From assembly GCF_012516435.1 (NCBI RefSeq), contig NZ_CP051216.1:1366001-1430000 (forward strand): a stretch of DNA of 64,000 bases. Reading direction: 5' to 3'. Position numbers and translations under genes: made by a program. How positions within the stretch are numbered: position 1 is the first letter of the stretch; each line of letters begins with the position of its first letter. Below are positions 18,279-28,265 of the stretch, one piece after another. A model generated the notes under the pieces. It was not told the origin of the DNA. It did no database searches and saw only the letters and a list, made by a program, of their open reading frames with translations. This stretch comes from Pseudodesulfovibrio sp. zrk46 (GTDB taxonomy: Bacteria > Desulfobacterota > Desulfovibrionia > Desulfovibrionales > Desulfovibrionaceae).

Positions 18279-19425
18279 GGGCACCTCCTTCGCGGCAGAA
18301 GAGCTCTTCGATGATCTTGACGGGTTCCGTGATGTCCAGAATGTCCTCGGCGTGCCGTTGGATATAGTCCACGGCATTGTCTGTCAGGATTTCATTGCGG
18401 GCGAGTATCTTGTGTCGCTTACCGTCAATGAATCCGTACACGTCTTCGGCCACTTCCATGCCCGGAATCAGGCCCAGCGGGTAGACCTCTCTGACACACT
18501 GCTTCCCGGCATCGCCGAGGGTGTCGATGAACGCCTGCAGCAGGGTGTAGTCATACCACCCCTTGCGCTGGTTCAGGATGAAGAGGGCTTGTCCAGTGCT
18601 CTTTCCTGCCTGAAGGAGGTAATGATAATCCAGCAGGATGCGGATAATTCTGGACGCAACAGGGATCTCCTGTTCCTTGACGTCGTCCTTGGGAACGCCG
18701 TCCCCGTCATAGCGCTTGAGCACGTACATGAGGTCGGGAGCCAGGGGTTGAGTGACCGGATTCAGTTGCAGGAGGTCCACCATCTTTTGGATATGAACAT
18801 ACATGGCGTTGATGTTCTTGGCGTTTCTACCTTCTCCGTGCATGATCGCTTCCACCAGCTTCTGGTCGATATTGGAAAGGAGCAGGACGTAGATGGTGAA
18901 GATCTTCTGTATATGCCGCCAGTCGCAGGAAATCTTGCCGCACATGGTGGTGATCATGGGCATGATTCTATTGTAGGCGATATAGAGCTCCGGCTGGTTT
19001 TCTCCTGCAAATTCGACCAGCGTGGAGAGCAGGACATTGTCTTCTGTGGGGCCGACATCGTCGTTCAACAGGGTGAGGTAATTGTCTACGGCGTCGATGA
19101 CCCGCTTCTTGGTGCACGGATTGAAAAGAATCTTGTGTGCACGAATGGTAGAGCAACCCAATTGTTCCTCGCTGTGCAACGTTGGCAACAGAAGAAGGAC
19201 TGCAGATTTGGGCCACTTCGAGCGGATTTCCTCCACCTTGCTGGCCGTGGCCTGGCCTCCATCCTTGCTCACGAACAGGACCAGATGCGGTCCGCATGTT
19301 CGTCCCTCGACCTTTACCGGAAATTCATCTGGCGTGATGGAGGAGACAAGGAATTCGTCGTGGAAGAGCGTCTCCAGTGTTTTGAAAGCCTTACGGCTTT
19401 CGTCCACAATAACCATCGTTAACAT
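18271..19425 (-). CDS. Degenerate response-regulator/HD-GYP-like protein
   Basis: A 384-residue protein built like RpfG but lacking the key residues. The N-terminus (MLTMVIVDESRKAFKTLETL) has receiver-like strands, yet no phosphoacceptor Asp is evident where DxxMP should be (PHLVLFVSKDGG). The second half follows the HD-GYP helix order, but the metal HD pair is gone and GYP is reduced to RYDGDGVPKDDV. It is therefore unlikely to be an active phosphodiesterase and more likely a binding or scaffolding partner for the intact HD-GYP protein, whose gene overlaps its end by 8 bases. A GGGGGGAT site precedes the ATG. Confidence 0.65.
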   Translation of the reverse strand: MLTMVIVDESRKAFKTLETLFHDEFLVSSITPDEFPVKVEGRTCGPHLVLFVSKDGGQATASKVEEIRSKWPKSAVLLLLPTLHSEEQLGCSTIRAHKILFNPCTKKRVIDAVDNYLTLLNDDVGPTEDNVLLSTLVEFAGENQPELYIAYNRIMPMITTMCGKISCDWRHIQKIFTIYVLLLSNIDQKLVEAIMHGEGRNAKNINAMYVHIQKMVDLLQLNPVTQPLAPDLMYVLKRYDGDGVPKDDVKEQEIPVASRIIRILLDYHYLLQAGKSTGQALFILNQRKGWYDYTLLQAFIDTLGDAGKQCVREVYPLGLIPGMEVAEDVYGFIDGKRHKILARNEILTDNAVDYIQRHAEDILDITEPVKIIEELFCREGGAHV

Positions 19426-19599
19426 CTATCCCCCCAAAATGGTGATGTTAAATCCGTTTGCGATCATCTCGCCATACACTTTATGGATGGTGTCTATAGA
19501 TAAAACAAATGTTTTACCTGTTCATAATATCGTATACTACATTTTTGCTGTTTGGATAAAGGTTGGAATATAATTATAACGTCACCGACCAAGTAAAAA

Positions 19600-19633
19600 A
19601 ATAGCCCCGAAGGAATTGACCTTCGGGGCTATT
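19600..19633 (-). terminator. Strong terminator after the 15-codon ORF
   Basis: A 14-bp perfect stem (19600-19613 with 19620-19633), six-base loop, and a T-tract on the minus strand. It lies 27 bases past the stop of the small ORF and 174 bases before the next minus-strand gene. Confidence 0.85.
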
Positions 19634-19660
19634 ATTATGACGTTATTTTGAATATAATTT

Positions 19661-19708
19661 TTATTTAAGCACGTTGGTGACAGTGCTGCCGAGCAAGCTG
19701 ATACGCAT
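19661..19708 (-). CDS. Putative 15-residue peptide
   Basis: A 16-codon frame reading MRISLLGSTVTNVLK, with an outstanding Shine-Dalgarno (AGGAGGAG) correctly spaced before its ATG at 19708. It lies 98 bases after the stop of the GGDEF gene and just ahead of a strong terminator. I see nothing else to explain such a ribosome binding site there. It could be a small regulatory or membrane-touching peptide, or a leader whose translation affects read-through of the terminator into the HD-GYP pair. It has no Cys, and no run of one amino acid that would mark a classical attenuator. Confidence 0.5.
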   Translation of the reverse strand: MRISLLGSTVTNVLK

Positions 19709-19806
19709 ATCGGCTCTCCTCCTGTGAGATGAGCCTAACTGACTGATTTTTCGTGTGTAATGGGAATAGCGTATTGCGCAGTAGAGCGCAGTGAAGACGA
19801 TTCGTA

Positions 19807-21174
19807 TTACGACTCGTCTTCTTTGTTGTGCGTTACAACCTTGTTCCTTCCGGTGTTCTTGGCCTTGTAGAGGGCGGTGTCTGCATGGGCGAGCATGGTG
19901 GAAAAGAGTTCATTTTCATCCATAGGTGCGATGCCAATACTGACGGTCATGGGCGGCAGGCCGAGTTCCGGATTGCGGGAGGTCTCTTCCAGCAGGCGGC
20001 GCATTCGTATGGCCACCAGTTCTGCTCCGGGCAGGCCTGTGTCCGGCAGGATGATGGCGAACTCCTCGCCGCCGATGCGGCCGAAGATGTCTGCCTCGCG
20101 AAGGCTGCCCCGGCACAGGGAGGAGAAGTGGACCAGCGCCTTGTCGCCCATGGCGTGCCCGTGGGTGTCGTTGATAGCCTTGAAATGGTCGAGGTCCATC
20201 ATCATGACAGAGAGGAGGCGCTCGTTGCGCTTGTGGATGGCGAACTCCTGACGGGCCAGCTCCATGAAGTGACGGCGGTTGTTGGCCCCGGTCAGGCCGT
20301 CTTTGGTCGCCTGCAGATAGAGCTGTTCTTCGTATTGATCCCGGTTGGCGTGGTCCCGCTTGAGGATGAATAGGGCGATGCTCCCCATGAACAGGAAGAA
20401 CCCGACCACCGTGAGGAAGAGTTTGGGCAGCATCCCTTGCAGCGAATGAGGCGTATCCCATGTGAGGTAGGCAATAGCCTCTCCCTTGGCATTAATGAGC
20501 GGGTGCAACGGTTTGTCGTCGTCCGGTTTGGATAGCAGGTGCACCCCGGGCAGTTCATATGTCTGGGCAAGGGCCTCCACGTGATTCGGGTCCATCTTGT
20601 AGCCGAAGACGACATAGGCGTAGTCTTTGCGGGGGCGATTGGTAATCTCGTCCACGAACGGGCATGTCGAAACGCGGTAGATGCCGTCCAGCAACTGGAT
20701 GTAGCCGCTGACAACAGGGACGTCGGTCGCCATGGCGCGGCTTTTCAGCAGCATGGTTTCGAGACCGTGTTCCAAAAGGTATTTGAAGACAACGGTTCCC
20801 CCAGCCGGTTTTGCCATAAACACGGGCGTTCTGTCCGGGCGGATTACCATGGTGAAGCCGTACTCATACCTGTTCAGCAGATACTGGCCCATATTCTCTT
20901 CCACCCATAATTCATCGTACGTGGCGATGGTCTTTTCGTGGGCGGTGTCCCAATAGGCGTATTCTTCAATGATGTCTTCCTGCCGCTGGAGTTCCACCTT
21001 CAGGGCCACGGAGACCCGTCGGGCCATTTCTTCCCCGGCCCGTTGGTCCATGGCTTTGAAGTGGAAGTATATACCCCACATGATACCCAGGGCCGTGAAC
21101 GCCATCAGCCACGCCATAAAGAAGGCGACGGACTTGAGCGAAAAGAGTTTTGGGGTCGTGGTGGGGTGTTTCAT
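19807..21174 (-). CDS. CHASE4-GGDEF diguanylate cyclase
   Basis: A 455-residue membrane protein. An N-terminal helix (SVAFFMAWLMAFTALGIMWG) and a second one (LFLTVVGFFLFMGSIALFIL, about residue 255) enclose a periplasmic CHASE4 domain, recognisable by EEYAYWDTAHEKTIATYDEL. The cytosolic GGDEF domain is complete: DGLTGANNRRHF, MMDLDHFKAINDTHGHAMGD, and the active loop RIGGEEFAII. An RxxD inhibitory site (READ) sits five residues before GGEEF, so product feedback is expected. There is no visible ribosome binding site at the ATG at 21174, so the start or a leaderless transcript is open. It diverges from the TetR-SulP operon. Confidence 0.93.
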   Translation of the reverse strand: MKHPTTTPKLFSLKSVAFFMAWLMAFTALGIMWGIYFHFKAMDQRAGEEMARRVSVALKVELQRQEDIIEEYAYWDTAHEKTIATYDELWVEENMGQYLLNRYEYGFTMVIRPDRTPVFMAKPAGGTVVFKYLLEHGLETMLLKSRAMATDVPVVSGYIQLLDGIYRVSTCPFVDEITNRPRKDYAYVVFGYKMDPNHVEALAQTYELPGVHLLSKPDDDKPLHPLINAKGEAIAYLTWDTPHSLQGMLPKLFLTVVGFFLFMGSIALFILKRDHANRDQYEEQLYLQATKDGLTGANNRRHFMELARQEFAIHKRNERLLSVMMMDLDHFKAINDTHGHAMGDKALVHFSSLCRGSLREADIFGRIGGEEFAIILPDTGLPGAELVAIRMRRLLEETSRNPELGLPPMTVSIGIAPMDENELFSTMLAHADTALYKAKNTGRNKVVTHNKEDES

Positions 21175-21402
21175 TATATAAGTATGATTGTGAGAGGCTC
21201 CGAAGCCATGGTTTAGCGTGTATTCATACCTGCTATTAAACGAGAAAACAAACCGTTGATAATTGGTTGTGACAGTGTCTGTTTCAGATGCATTAAAAAC
21301 GATGCTCGATGATTTTTCAGCAAAGAAAAATTATATTTTTGTGAATCCGACGCTATAGGCAGATCTGTTTTTACCAATGATTCAAGGTTGATTACAACCA
21401 AA

Positions 21403-21420
21403 ACTGAGTGTACACTCAGT
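21403..21420. promoter_or_regulatory. TetR-type operator, copy 1
   Basis: ACTGAGTGTACACTCAGT, a perfect palindrome extending to 22 bp at 21401-21422. The same half-sites recur 68 bp downstream. It lies between the divergent GGDEF and TetR genes. Confidence 0.7.
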
Positions 21421-21433
21421 TTCGGTGATTTTT

Positions 21434-21439
21434 TTGACA
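21434..21439 (+). promoter_or_regulatory. Possible -35 element of the TetR-SulP operon
   Basis: TTGACA lies between the two operators. The matching -10 is imperfect (TACTAA at 21458-21463, spacer 18). Confidence 0.4.
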
Positions 21440-21470
21440 TTATAACGAATTAGCGACTACTAACAAAATA

Positions 21471-21488
21471 ACTGAGTGACCACTCGGT
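21471..21488. promoter_or_regulatory. TetR-type operator, copy 2
   Basis: ACTGAGTGACCACTCGGT matches copy 1 with the same 8-2-8 layout and one half-site change. It lies 25 bases before the tetR start codon, where a bound dimer would block the promoter or early elongation. Confidence 0.65.
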
Positions 21489-21512
21489 TTTTGCAAAGGA
21501 TGGATTGAAGCG

Positions 21513-22097
21513 ATGAAAAAAAAGGACGCCATACTCAAAGTTGCCACGGTGCTGTTCGCCAACAAAGGGTTTGTGGACACATCGGGACAGGAGCTGTCTC
21601 GCCTGACTGGCGCGGCAGAAGGTACCATTTTTTATCACTTCAAAAACAAGGAAGGACTGCTCCTCGCAATACTGGAAAAGACCAGGGAGGAGATCGTGGA
21701 GCAGTTTGAACAGTTCTTTGAGAACCGTCCCTTCAAGTCGGGCATGGAAATGGTGGAGGAGGTGGTATCCTTCCATCTCTACCTGGCCGGTTTGATGGAA
21801 GACAAATTTCTGCTGCTGCACAGGCACTTTCTCTACAAGTTTTCGGAGTCGAATCCGGAGTTCAGGGAGAACCTGGAGGCGATTTACAACTGTCTGGTCG
21901 ACATTTTCGAGGAGGCAATTGCTGCAGGGCAGGAAGACGGATCGATTACCAAGGAACTCCATCCACGCAAGACCGCGCTCATTCTGTTTACAATGGTCGA
22001 TGGTCTGATTCGTTTCAAAAACTACAATCTGTATGACGCTGGCGCTTTGTTCAATGAATTGATGAATACGTGCCGCCGAATGTTGCAGGCTAATTAG
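21513..22097 (+). CDS. TetR-family regulator of the SulP operon
   Basis: A 194-residue TetR protein. The helix-turn-helix spans residues 10-50 (ILKVATVLFANKGFVDTSGQ, LTGAAEGTIFYHFKNKEGLL), with the invariant F-Y-x-F-x-x-K. The C-terminal ligand and dimer domain is helical and not assignable to a ligand. Two palindromic operators in front of the gene imply autoregulation, and the stop codon is 12 bases before the SulP start, so it should also set expression of the whole downstream run. Confidence 0.92.
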   Translation: MKKKDAILKVATVLFANKGFVDTSGQELSRLTGAAEGTIFYHFKNKEGLLLAILEKTREEIVEQFEQFFENRPFKSGMEMVEEVVSFHLYLAGLMEDKFLLLHRHFLYKFSESNPEFRENLEAIYNCLVDIFEEAIAAGQEDGSITKELHPRKTALILFTMVDGLIRFKNYNLYDAGALFNELMNTCRRMLQAN

Positions 22098-22109
22098 AGG
22101 TTAGGAGTT

Positions 22110-24236
22110 GTGCTGACGAAAATTTTCCCCTTCATTGACTGGTTCAAGGGCTACAACATGACGGCCCTTAGAGCGGATGCCATATCGGGGCTCACCGTGG
22201 CCCTGGTGCTGATCCCGCAATCCATGGCGTACGCCCAGCTGGCAGGCATGCCTGCTTACTACGGCCTGTACGCCTCCTTCCTGCCCCCGCTGGTGGCCGC
22301 GCTGTTCGGCTCCAGCCGCCAGCTCGCTACCGGTCCGGTGGCCGTGGTCTCCCTGATGACCGCTGCTTCTCTGGAACCCCTGGCGACGGCAGGCAGCGAA
22401 GGCTACATCGGCTACGCCATCCTGCTCGCCCTGATGGTGGGTCTGTTCCAGTTCCTGCTCGGCGTGCTCAAGCTCGGCCTCGTGGTGAACTTCCTGTCCC
22501 ACCCGGTGGTCAACGGCTTCACCAACGCAGCCGCCATCATCATCGCCTCGTCCCAGCTGTCCAAGATGTTCGGCGTCTACGTGGACAAGGCAGAGCATCA
22601 CTATGAAACCATCATACGTGTCGTGGAGTCCGCGTTCCACTATACGCATCTACCGACACTGGGTATGGGTGTGCTGGCCTTTGCCATCATGATTGTTCTC
22701 AAACGGATCAATCCCAAAATCCCCAATGTACTCGTGGCGGTTGTCGTGACCACCGCACTGTCCTGGGGACTGGGCTTCAACCATGACACCAAGGCTGGCC
22801 TGGACGCCATTCAGGTGCCTGAGGTTCGTGAATCCGTTTCCAAGTTCAACGCCACCGTCGCCGGTATCGAGGCTCTGGCCAACAAACGCACCGGCCTGAA
22901 CGGCAAGATGGATGAATACAAGACCGCAGGCGACAAGGTCGGCATCCTCGACATGGAGCACGACCTCAACGTGGTCAACATCCAGATCGCCCGTCTCAAG
23001 AACGAGCAGCATGAAATCCGCGACGTGCTTCGCAACACCCTCTTTGATGGTGTGGAAGAAGCCAATGGCAACATGGCTTTCTACGTACAGGGCGCTGTGC
23101 CTTCCGGTATGGAAGCTGACGGCCGTACCTGGCGCATGAAGGTGGGCAACACCAAAATCAATACTGAAAACATCAAGATGATGGGCGGCGGCGCCGTTGT
23201 CGGCACCGTGCCTTCCGGCATCCCGGCAATCTCCGCACCGACTCTGGACCTCAAGGTCATGCTGCACCTGCTCCCGTTCGCAGCCATCATCTCCCTGCTC
23301 GGCTTCATGGAGGCCATCTCCATCGCCAAGGCAATGGCCGCCAAGACCGGTCAGCGCCTCGACCCCAACCAGGAACTCATCGGTCAGGGTCTCGCCAACA
23401 TGCTCGGCGCATGCGGCAAGTCCTACCCGGCATCCGGTTCCTTCTCCCGTTCGGCGGTCAACCTGCAGGCTGGCGCACTGACCGGCATGTCCAGCGTGTT
23501 CACCTCGCTGATGGTCGTCATCGTGCTTCTCTTCTTCACTCCGCTCCTGTACCATCTGCCTCAGGCAGTGCTGGCCGCCGTCATCATGATGGCAGTCATC
23601 GGCCTGATCAACGCTTCCGGTTTCATCCACGCATGGAAAGCCCAGTGGTATGACGGCGCCATCTCCATCCTTTCCTTCCTGTGCACGCTGGCATTCGCCC
23701 CGCATCTGGATAAGGGCATCATGGTCGGTGTGGCTCTGTCGCTGGTTGTCTTCCTGTACAAGTCCATGCGTCCCCGCGTCGCCAACCTCTCCCGCAAGGA
23801 TGACGAGTCCCTGTGTGACGCCACCGCATTCGGCCTGAAAGAGTGCCAGCACATCTCTGTTGTCCGTTTCGACGGTCCGCTCTTCTTCGCCAATGCCAGC
23901 TTCCTGGAAGATCAGATCACCGATCGCATGATGGGCAACGACAAGCTCAAGCACATCATCATCGTGGCCAACGGCATCAACGATATGGATGCATCCGGCG
24001 AGGAAGCCCTGTCCCTCATCGTGGACAAGGTTCGCTCCCGCGGTCTGGATATCTCCCTGTGCGGCGTGAACGAGGCGGTCATGGCTGTCCTCGAGCGCAC
24101 CCACCTGCTGGAGAAGATCGGCAAGGATCATGTATACCCGACTATGGAGACCGCCATCTGTGCCACTCACGAGAGCGCGCACAAGGACGGTACGGAAGAA
24201 AACTGCCCGCTTACCACGGTCTGTCACCTCTCCTAG
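22110..24236 (+). CDS. SulP-family anion permease with STAS domain and an unusual loop insertion
   Basis: A 708-residue SulP transporter. The N-terminal signature ALVLIPQSMAYAQLAGMPAY is intact, and the membrane part ends near residue 560 before a cytosolic STAS domain (GPLFFANASFLEDQIT, NGINDMDASGEEALSLIVDK). SulP proteins carry sulfate, bicarbonate or other anions; which one is not decided here. About 115-130 extra residues (roughly 238-365) sit between a membrane helix and the conserved VVGTVPSGIPAIS segment, and they look alpha-helical and charged. The start is GTG at 22110, with GAGG nine bases upstream. It is followed 18 bases later by a kinase-like/REC protein. Confidence 0.9.
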   Translation: MLTKIFPFIDWFKGYNMTALRADAISGLTVALVLIPQSMAYAQLAGMPAYYGLYASFLPPLVAALFGSSRQLATGPVAVVSLMTAASLEPLATAGSEGYIGYAILLALMVGLFQFLLGVLKLGLVVNFLSHPVVNGFTNAAAIIIASSQLSKMFGVYVDKAEHHYETIIRVVESAFHYTHLPTLGMGVLAFAIMIVLKRINPKIPNVLVAVVVTTALSWGLGFNHDTKAGLDAIQVPEVRESVSKFNATVAGIEALANKRTGLNGKMDEYKTAGDKVGILDMEHDLNVVNIQIARLKNEQHEIRDVLRNTLFDGVEEANGNMAFYVQGAVPSGMEADGRTWRMKVGNTKINTENIKMMGGGAVVGTVPSGIPAISAPTLDLKVMLHLLPFAAIISLLGFMEAISIAKAMAAKTGQRLDPNQELIGQGLANMLGACGKSYPASGSFSRSAVNLQAGALTGMSSVFTSLMVVIVLLFFTPLLYHLPQAVLAAVIMMAVIGLINASGFIHAWKAQWYDGAISILSFLCTLAFAPHLDKGIMVGVALSLVVFLYKSMRPRVANLSRKDDESLCDATAFGLKECQHISVVRFDGPLFFANASFLEDQITDRMMGNDKLKHIIIVANGINDMDASGEEALSLIVDKVRSRGLDISLCGVNEAVMAVLERTHLLEKIGKDHVYPTMETAICATHESAHKDGTEENCPLTTVCHLS

Positions 24237-24254
24237 AGAGAAAGGGAGTTTATC

Positions 24255-25472
24255 ATGTCTGTAATTACCGTATTCAATGGCCTGTTCTCCGAAGCTGGTG
24301 TCGTCGTCAAACGCGTACTCGACTCCGCAGGCTACCGCCTTGTCACCGATCAGGAGATCGTGGCCGACGCAGCAGTCCTGTCCGGTATGAACGAAGCCAA
24401 GATCGCCCGCGCTTTCCAGGCAAAGGCCTCCGTGTTCAACGCATTCAGCCATGAAAAAGAGCGCGCCATCGCATGGCTGCGTCTTGCCATGGCCAAGAAG
24501 CTCATGGAAGAGGACAAGATCCTTTTCTCCGGCTATGCTTCCCAGCTGCCCGCAGCCAATATCGACCACATCCTCAAGGTCTGCCTCATCTCCGAGATGA
24601 AGGAACGCCTTGCCGTGGCCGAGCGCGCTGAAGGCTTTGCCGAGAAACACGCCCTCAAGCTCATCCACAAGGATGACGAAGACCGCGCAGCCTGGGTCAA
24701 GGCCCTCAAGGATGTCACCGACCCGTGGGCCAAAGAACTCTATGACCTGATCGTGCCTGTGGCTTCCACTGGTGTGGACAAGGCCGCCGACCTCATCATC
24801 GAGCAGCTGTCCAACCCGGCCGTGGAAGTGACCGACGCCTCCAAGGCCAAGGTTGCCGACTTCATGCTGGCCGCCAAGGTCGGCACCGTGCTGGCTGGTG
24901 AAGGCCACAACGTGAGCGTTGCCGCAGCCGATGGAAAGGTTACCCTGACCATCAACAAGCATGTGCTCATGCTGGAACGTCTCGAGCGCGAGCTGTCCGA
25001 GATCGTTTCTGCCGTGGACGGCGTCAAGTCCGTTGAAGCCGGCGTCGGCAAGGGCTTTCACCAGACCGACATCTACCGCAAGGCCGACTTTGATCTGCCT
25101 TCCAAGGTCCTGCTGGTTGACGACGAGCGCGAATTCGCCCAGACCCTGTCCGAGCGTCTGATGATGCGCGACATGGGTTCCGCAGTCGTGTACGATGGTG
25201 AGGCCGCTCTTGATCTGGTCAGCGAAGACGAGCCCGAAGTCATGGTGCTCGACCTCAAGATGCCCGGTATCGACGGCATCGAGGTGCTGCGCCGCGTCAA
25301 GGCCGAACACCCCAATGTAGAGGTGGTCATCCTGACCGGTCACGGCTCTGAAAAGGACCGCGAGATCTGCATGGAACTCGGCGCGTTCGCCTACCTGCAC
25401 AAGCCGGTGGACATCGACGTGCTCAGCGAGACCCTCAAGGCCGCTAACGAGAAGATCCGCGCAGGCAAATAA
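24255..25472 (+). CDS. Cytidylate-kinase-like / BON-like / receiver domain protein
   Basis: A 405-residue protein with an unusual order of domains. Residues 1-185 resemble the cytidylate-kinase-like family (MKERLAVAERAEGFAEK, WAKELYDLIVPVASTGVDKA), but the N-terminal nucleotide loop is not a P-loop (VFNGLFSEAGVVVKRV), so catalysis is doubtful. Residues 195-270 look like a BON fold (KVTLTINKHVLMLERLERE, VDGVKSVEAGVG). Residues 285-400 are a complete receiver (LLVDDEREFA, Asp in VLDLKMPGIDG, LTGHGS, HKPVD). It is a likely phosphorelay output that talks to the permease just upstream, but that is inference. Confidence 0.82.
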   Translation: MSVITVFNGLFSEAGVVVKRVLDSAGYRLVTDQEIVADAAVLSGMNEAKIARAFQAKASVFNAFSHEKERAIAWLRLAMAKKLMEEDKILFSGYASQLPAANIDHILKVCLISEMKERLAVAERAEGFAEKHALKLIHKDDEDRAAWVKALKDVTDPWAKELYDLIVPVASTGVDKAADLIIEQLSNPAVEVTDASKAKVADFMLAAKVGTVLAGEGHNVSVAAADGKVTLTINKHVLMLERLERELSEIVSAVDGVKSVEAGVGKGFHQTDIYRKADFDLPSKVLLVDDEREFAQTLSERLMMRDMGSAVVYDGEAALDLVSEDEPEVMVLDLKMPGIDGIEVLRRVKAEHPNVEVVILTGHGSEKDREICMELGAFAYLHKPVDIDVLSETLKAANEKIRAGK

Positions 25473-25497
25473 CGAGTAATAAAGACCGGGTGACGTT

Positions 25498-27229
<1,732 letters not shown>

Positions 27230-27249
<20 letters not shown>

Positions 27250-27586
27250 CGACGAGGTGGAGCTGGTCTCCGCCATGGCAGAACGCCTCTCCCTGAGAGG
27301 GCTGGATGTGGACTGGACCGACAGTGGGGTCAAGGCCCTGCAAATGGCTCAGGGCTGTGTCTACGACGTGGCCGTGCTGGACATGAAAATGCCCAAGCTC
27401 AGCGGACTGGAGCTCAGACGGCTTATTTCCGAGAAGTGTCCGGACATGAAATTCATTTTCCTCTCCGGCCATGGGTCGGAAGCGGATTTCAAGGCGGGTT
27501 GCAAAGAAGCAGCCAGCTACCTGATCAAGCCCGTGAGTCTTGAAGATCTCATGGCCCAAATTCAGGAATGCGGTTGTAAAGGATAA
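27230..27586 (+). CDS. Single-domain response regulator
   Basis: A 118-residue receiver with all catalytic residues: DD at positions 7-8, phosphoacceptor Asp51 in VAVLDMKMPKLSG, Ser in FLSGHGSE, and Lys in LIKPVS. No output domain. It starts inside the last codons of the kinase gene, so the two are translationally coupled. It should act as a phosphate shuttle or sink, or bind a target protein directly. Confidence 0.93.
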
Positions 27587-27596
27587 GGAGACGATC

Positions 27597-28223
27597 ATGG
27601 ACAGCACCATGGACAATCACGAAAGCCTGCGTTTTTTCGGCAAGGTAAGCGCTTCGGTCTCTCACGAGATCAAGAACGTGTTCGCGGTCATCAACGAAGC
27701 CGCCGGTCTGTTGGGGGACTTGACTCTGATGGCTGAGCGAGGCATGGAGCTTGACCCCGAACGTCTCAAACGCGTGGCCTCCTCCATTCAGGGGCAGGTG
27801 CAGCGTGGCGATACCATCGTGAAGAACATGAACCGCCTGGCCCATTCCACGGATGAAGCCGACCTTGAGGTGGAATTGCCTCAGATGGTGGAGCTGGCCG
27901 TGGCCCTGTGCACCCGCATGGCTGACATGCGCCAGATGCACCTCTCCATTGGCGAGTGCGTTCCCACCAGAGTGGTGGTGAGCCCCTTCGCCCTGATCCA
28001 GCTGTTGCACACCGCCACTGCCCAGGCTCTGGACAAGATGAGCCCGCAGGCAACACTGGTCTATTCCGTGACTGAAGATGCAATCGTCCTGTCTGTACCG
28101 GGGCAGGGCATAGAACTAACCGCCGACGCCGCCATTGATGCGCTTGCCGCCAGCATGGGCGTGACGGTTGTTCCCAATACACAAGACGGCACCCTTGAGC
28201 TGGGGTTCAATCGAGCCGCCTAA
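27597..28223 (+). CDS. ChpT-like histidine phosphotransferase (degenerate kinase)
   Basis: A 208-residue protein with a HisKA-type H-box (SASVSHEIKNVFAVINEA) followed by an ATPase-like fold without its nucleotide residues: the N-box Asn is replaced in ALIQLLHTATAQALDK, and the G1 box lacks Asp (SVPGQGIELT). This is the pattern of ChpT-type dimeric phosphotransferases rather than active kinases. AAGGAG with 6-base spacing marks the ATG at 27597. Sitting between two single-domain REC genes, it is a plausible relay between them. There is no membrane segment or sensor domain. Confidence 0.75.
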   Translation: MDSTMDNHESLRFFGKVSASVSHEIKNVFAVINEAAGLLGDLTLMAERGMELDPERLKRVASSIQGQVQRGDTIVKNMNRLAHSTDEADLEVELPQMVELAVALCTRMADMRQMHLSIGECVPTRVVVSPFALIQLLHTATAQALDKMSPQATLVYSVTEDAIVLSVPGQGIELTADAAIDALAASMGVTVVPNTQDGTLELGFNRAA

Positions 28224-28265
28224 GATAAAACATACCAAGCTTTATTATTTTAAGGAGAAATCCCA

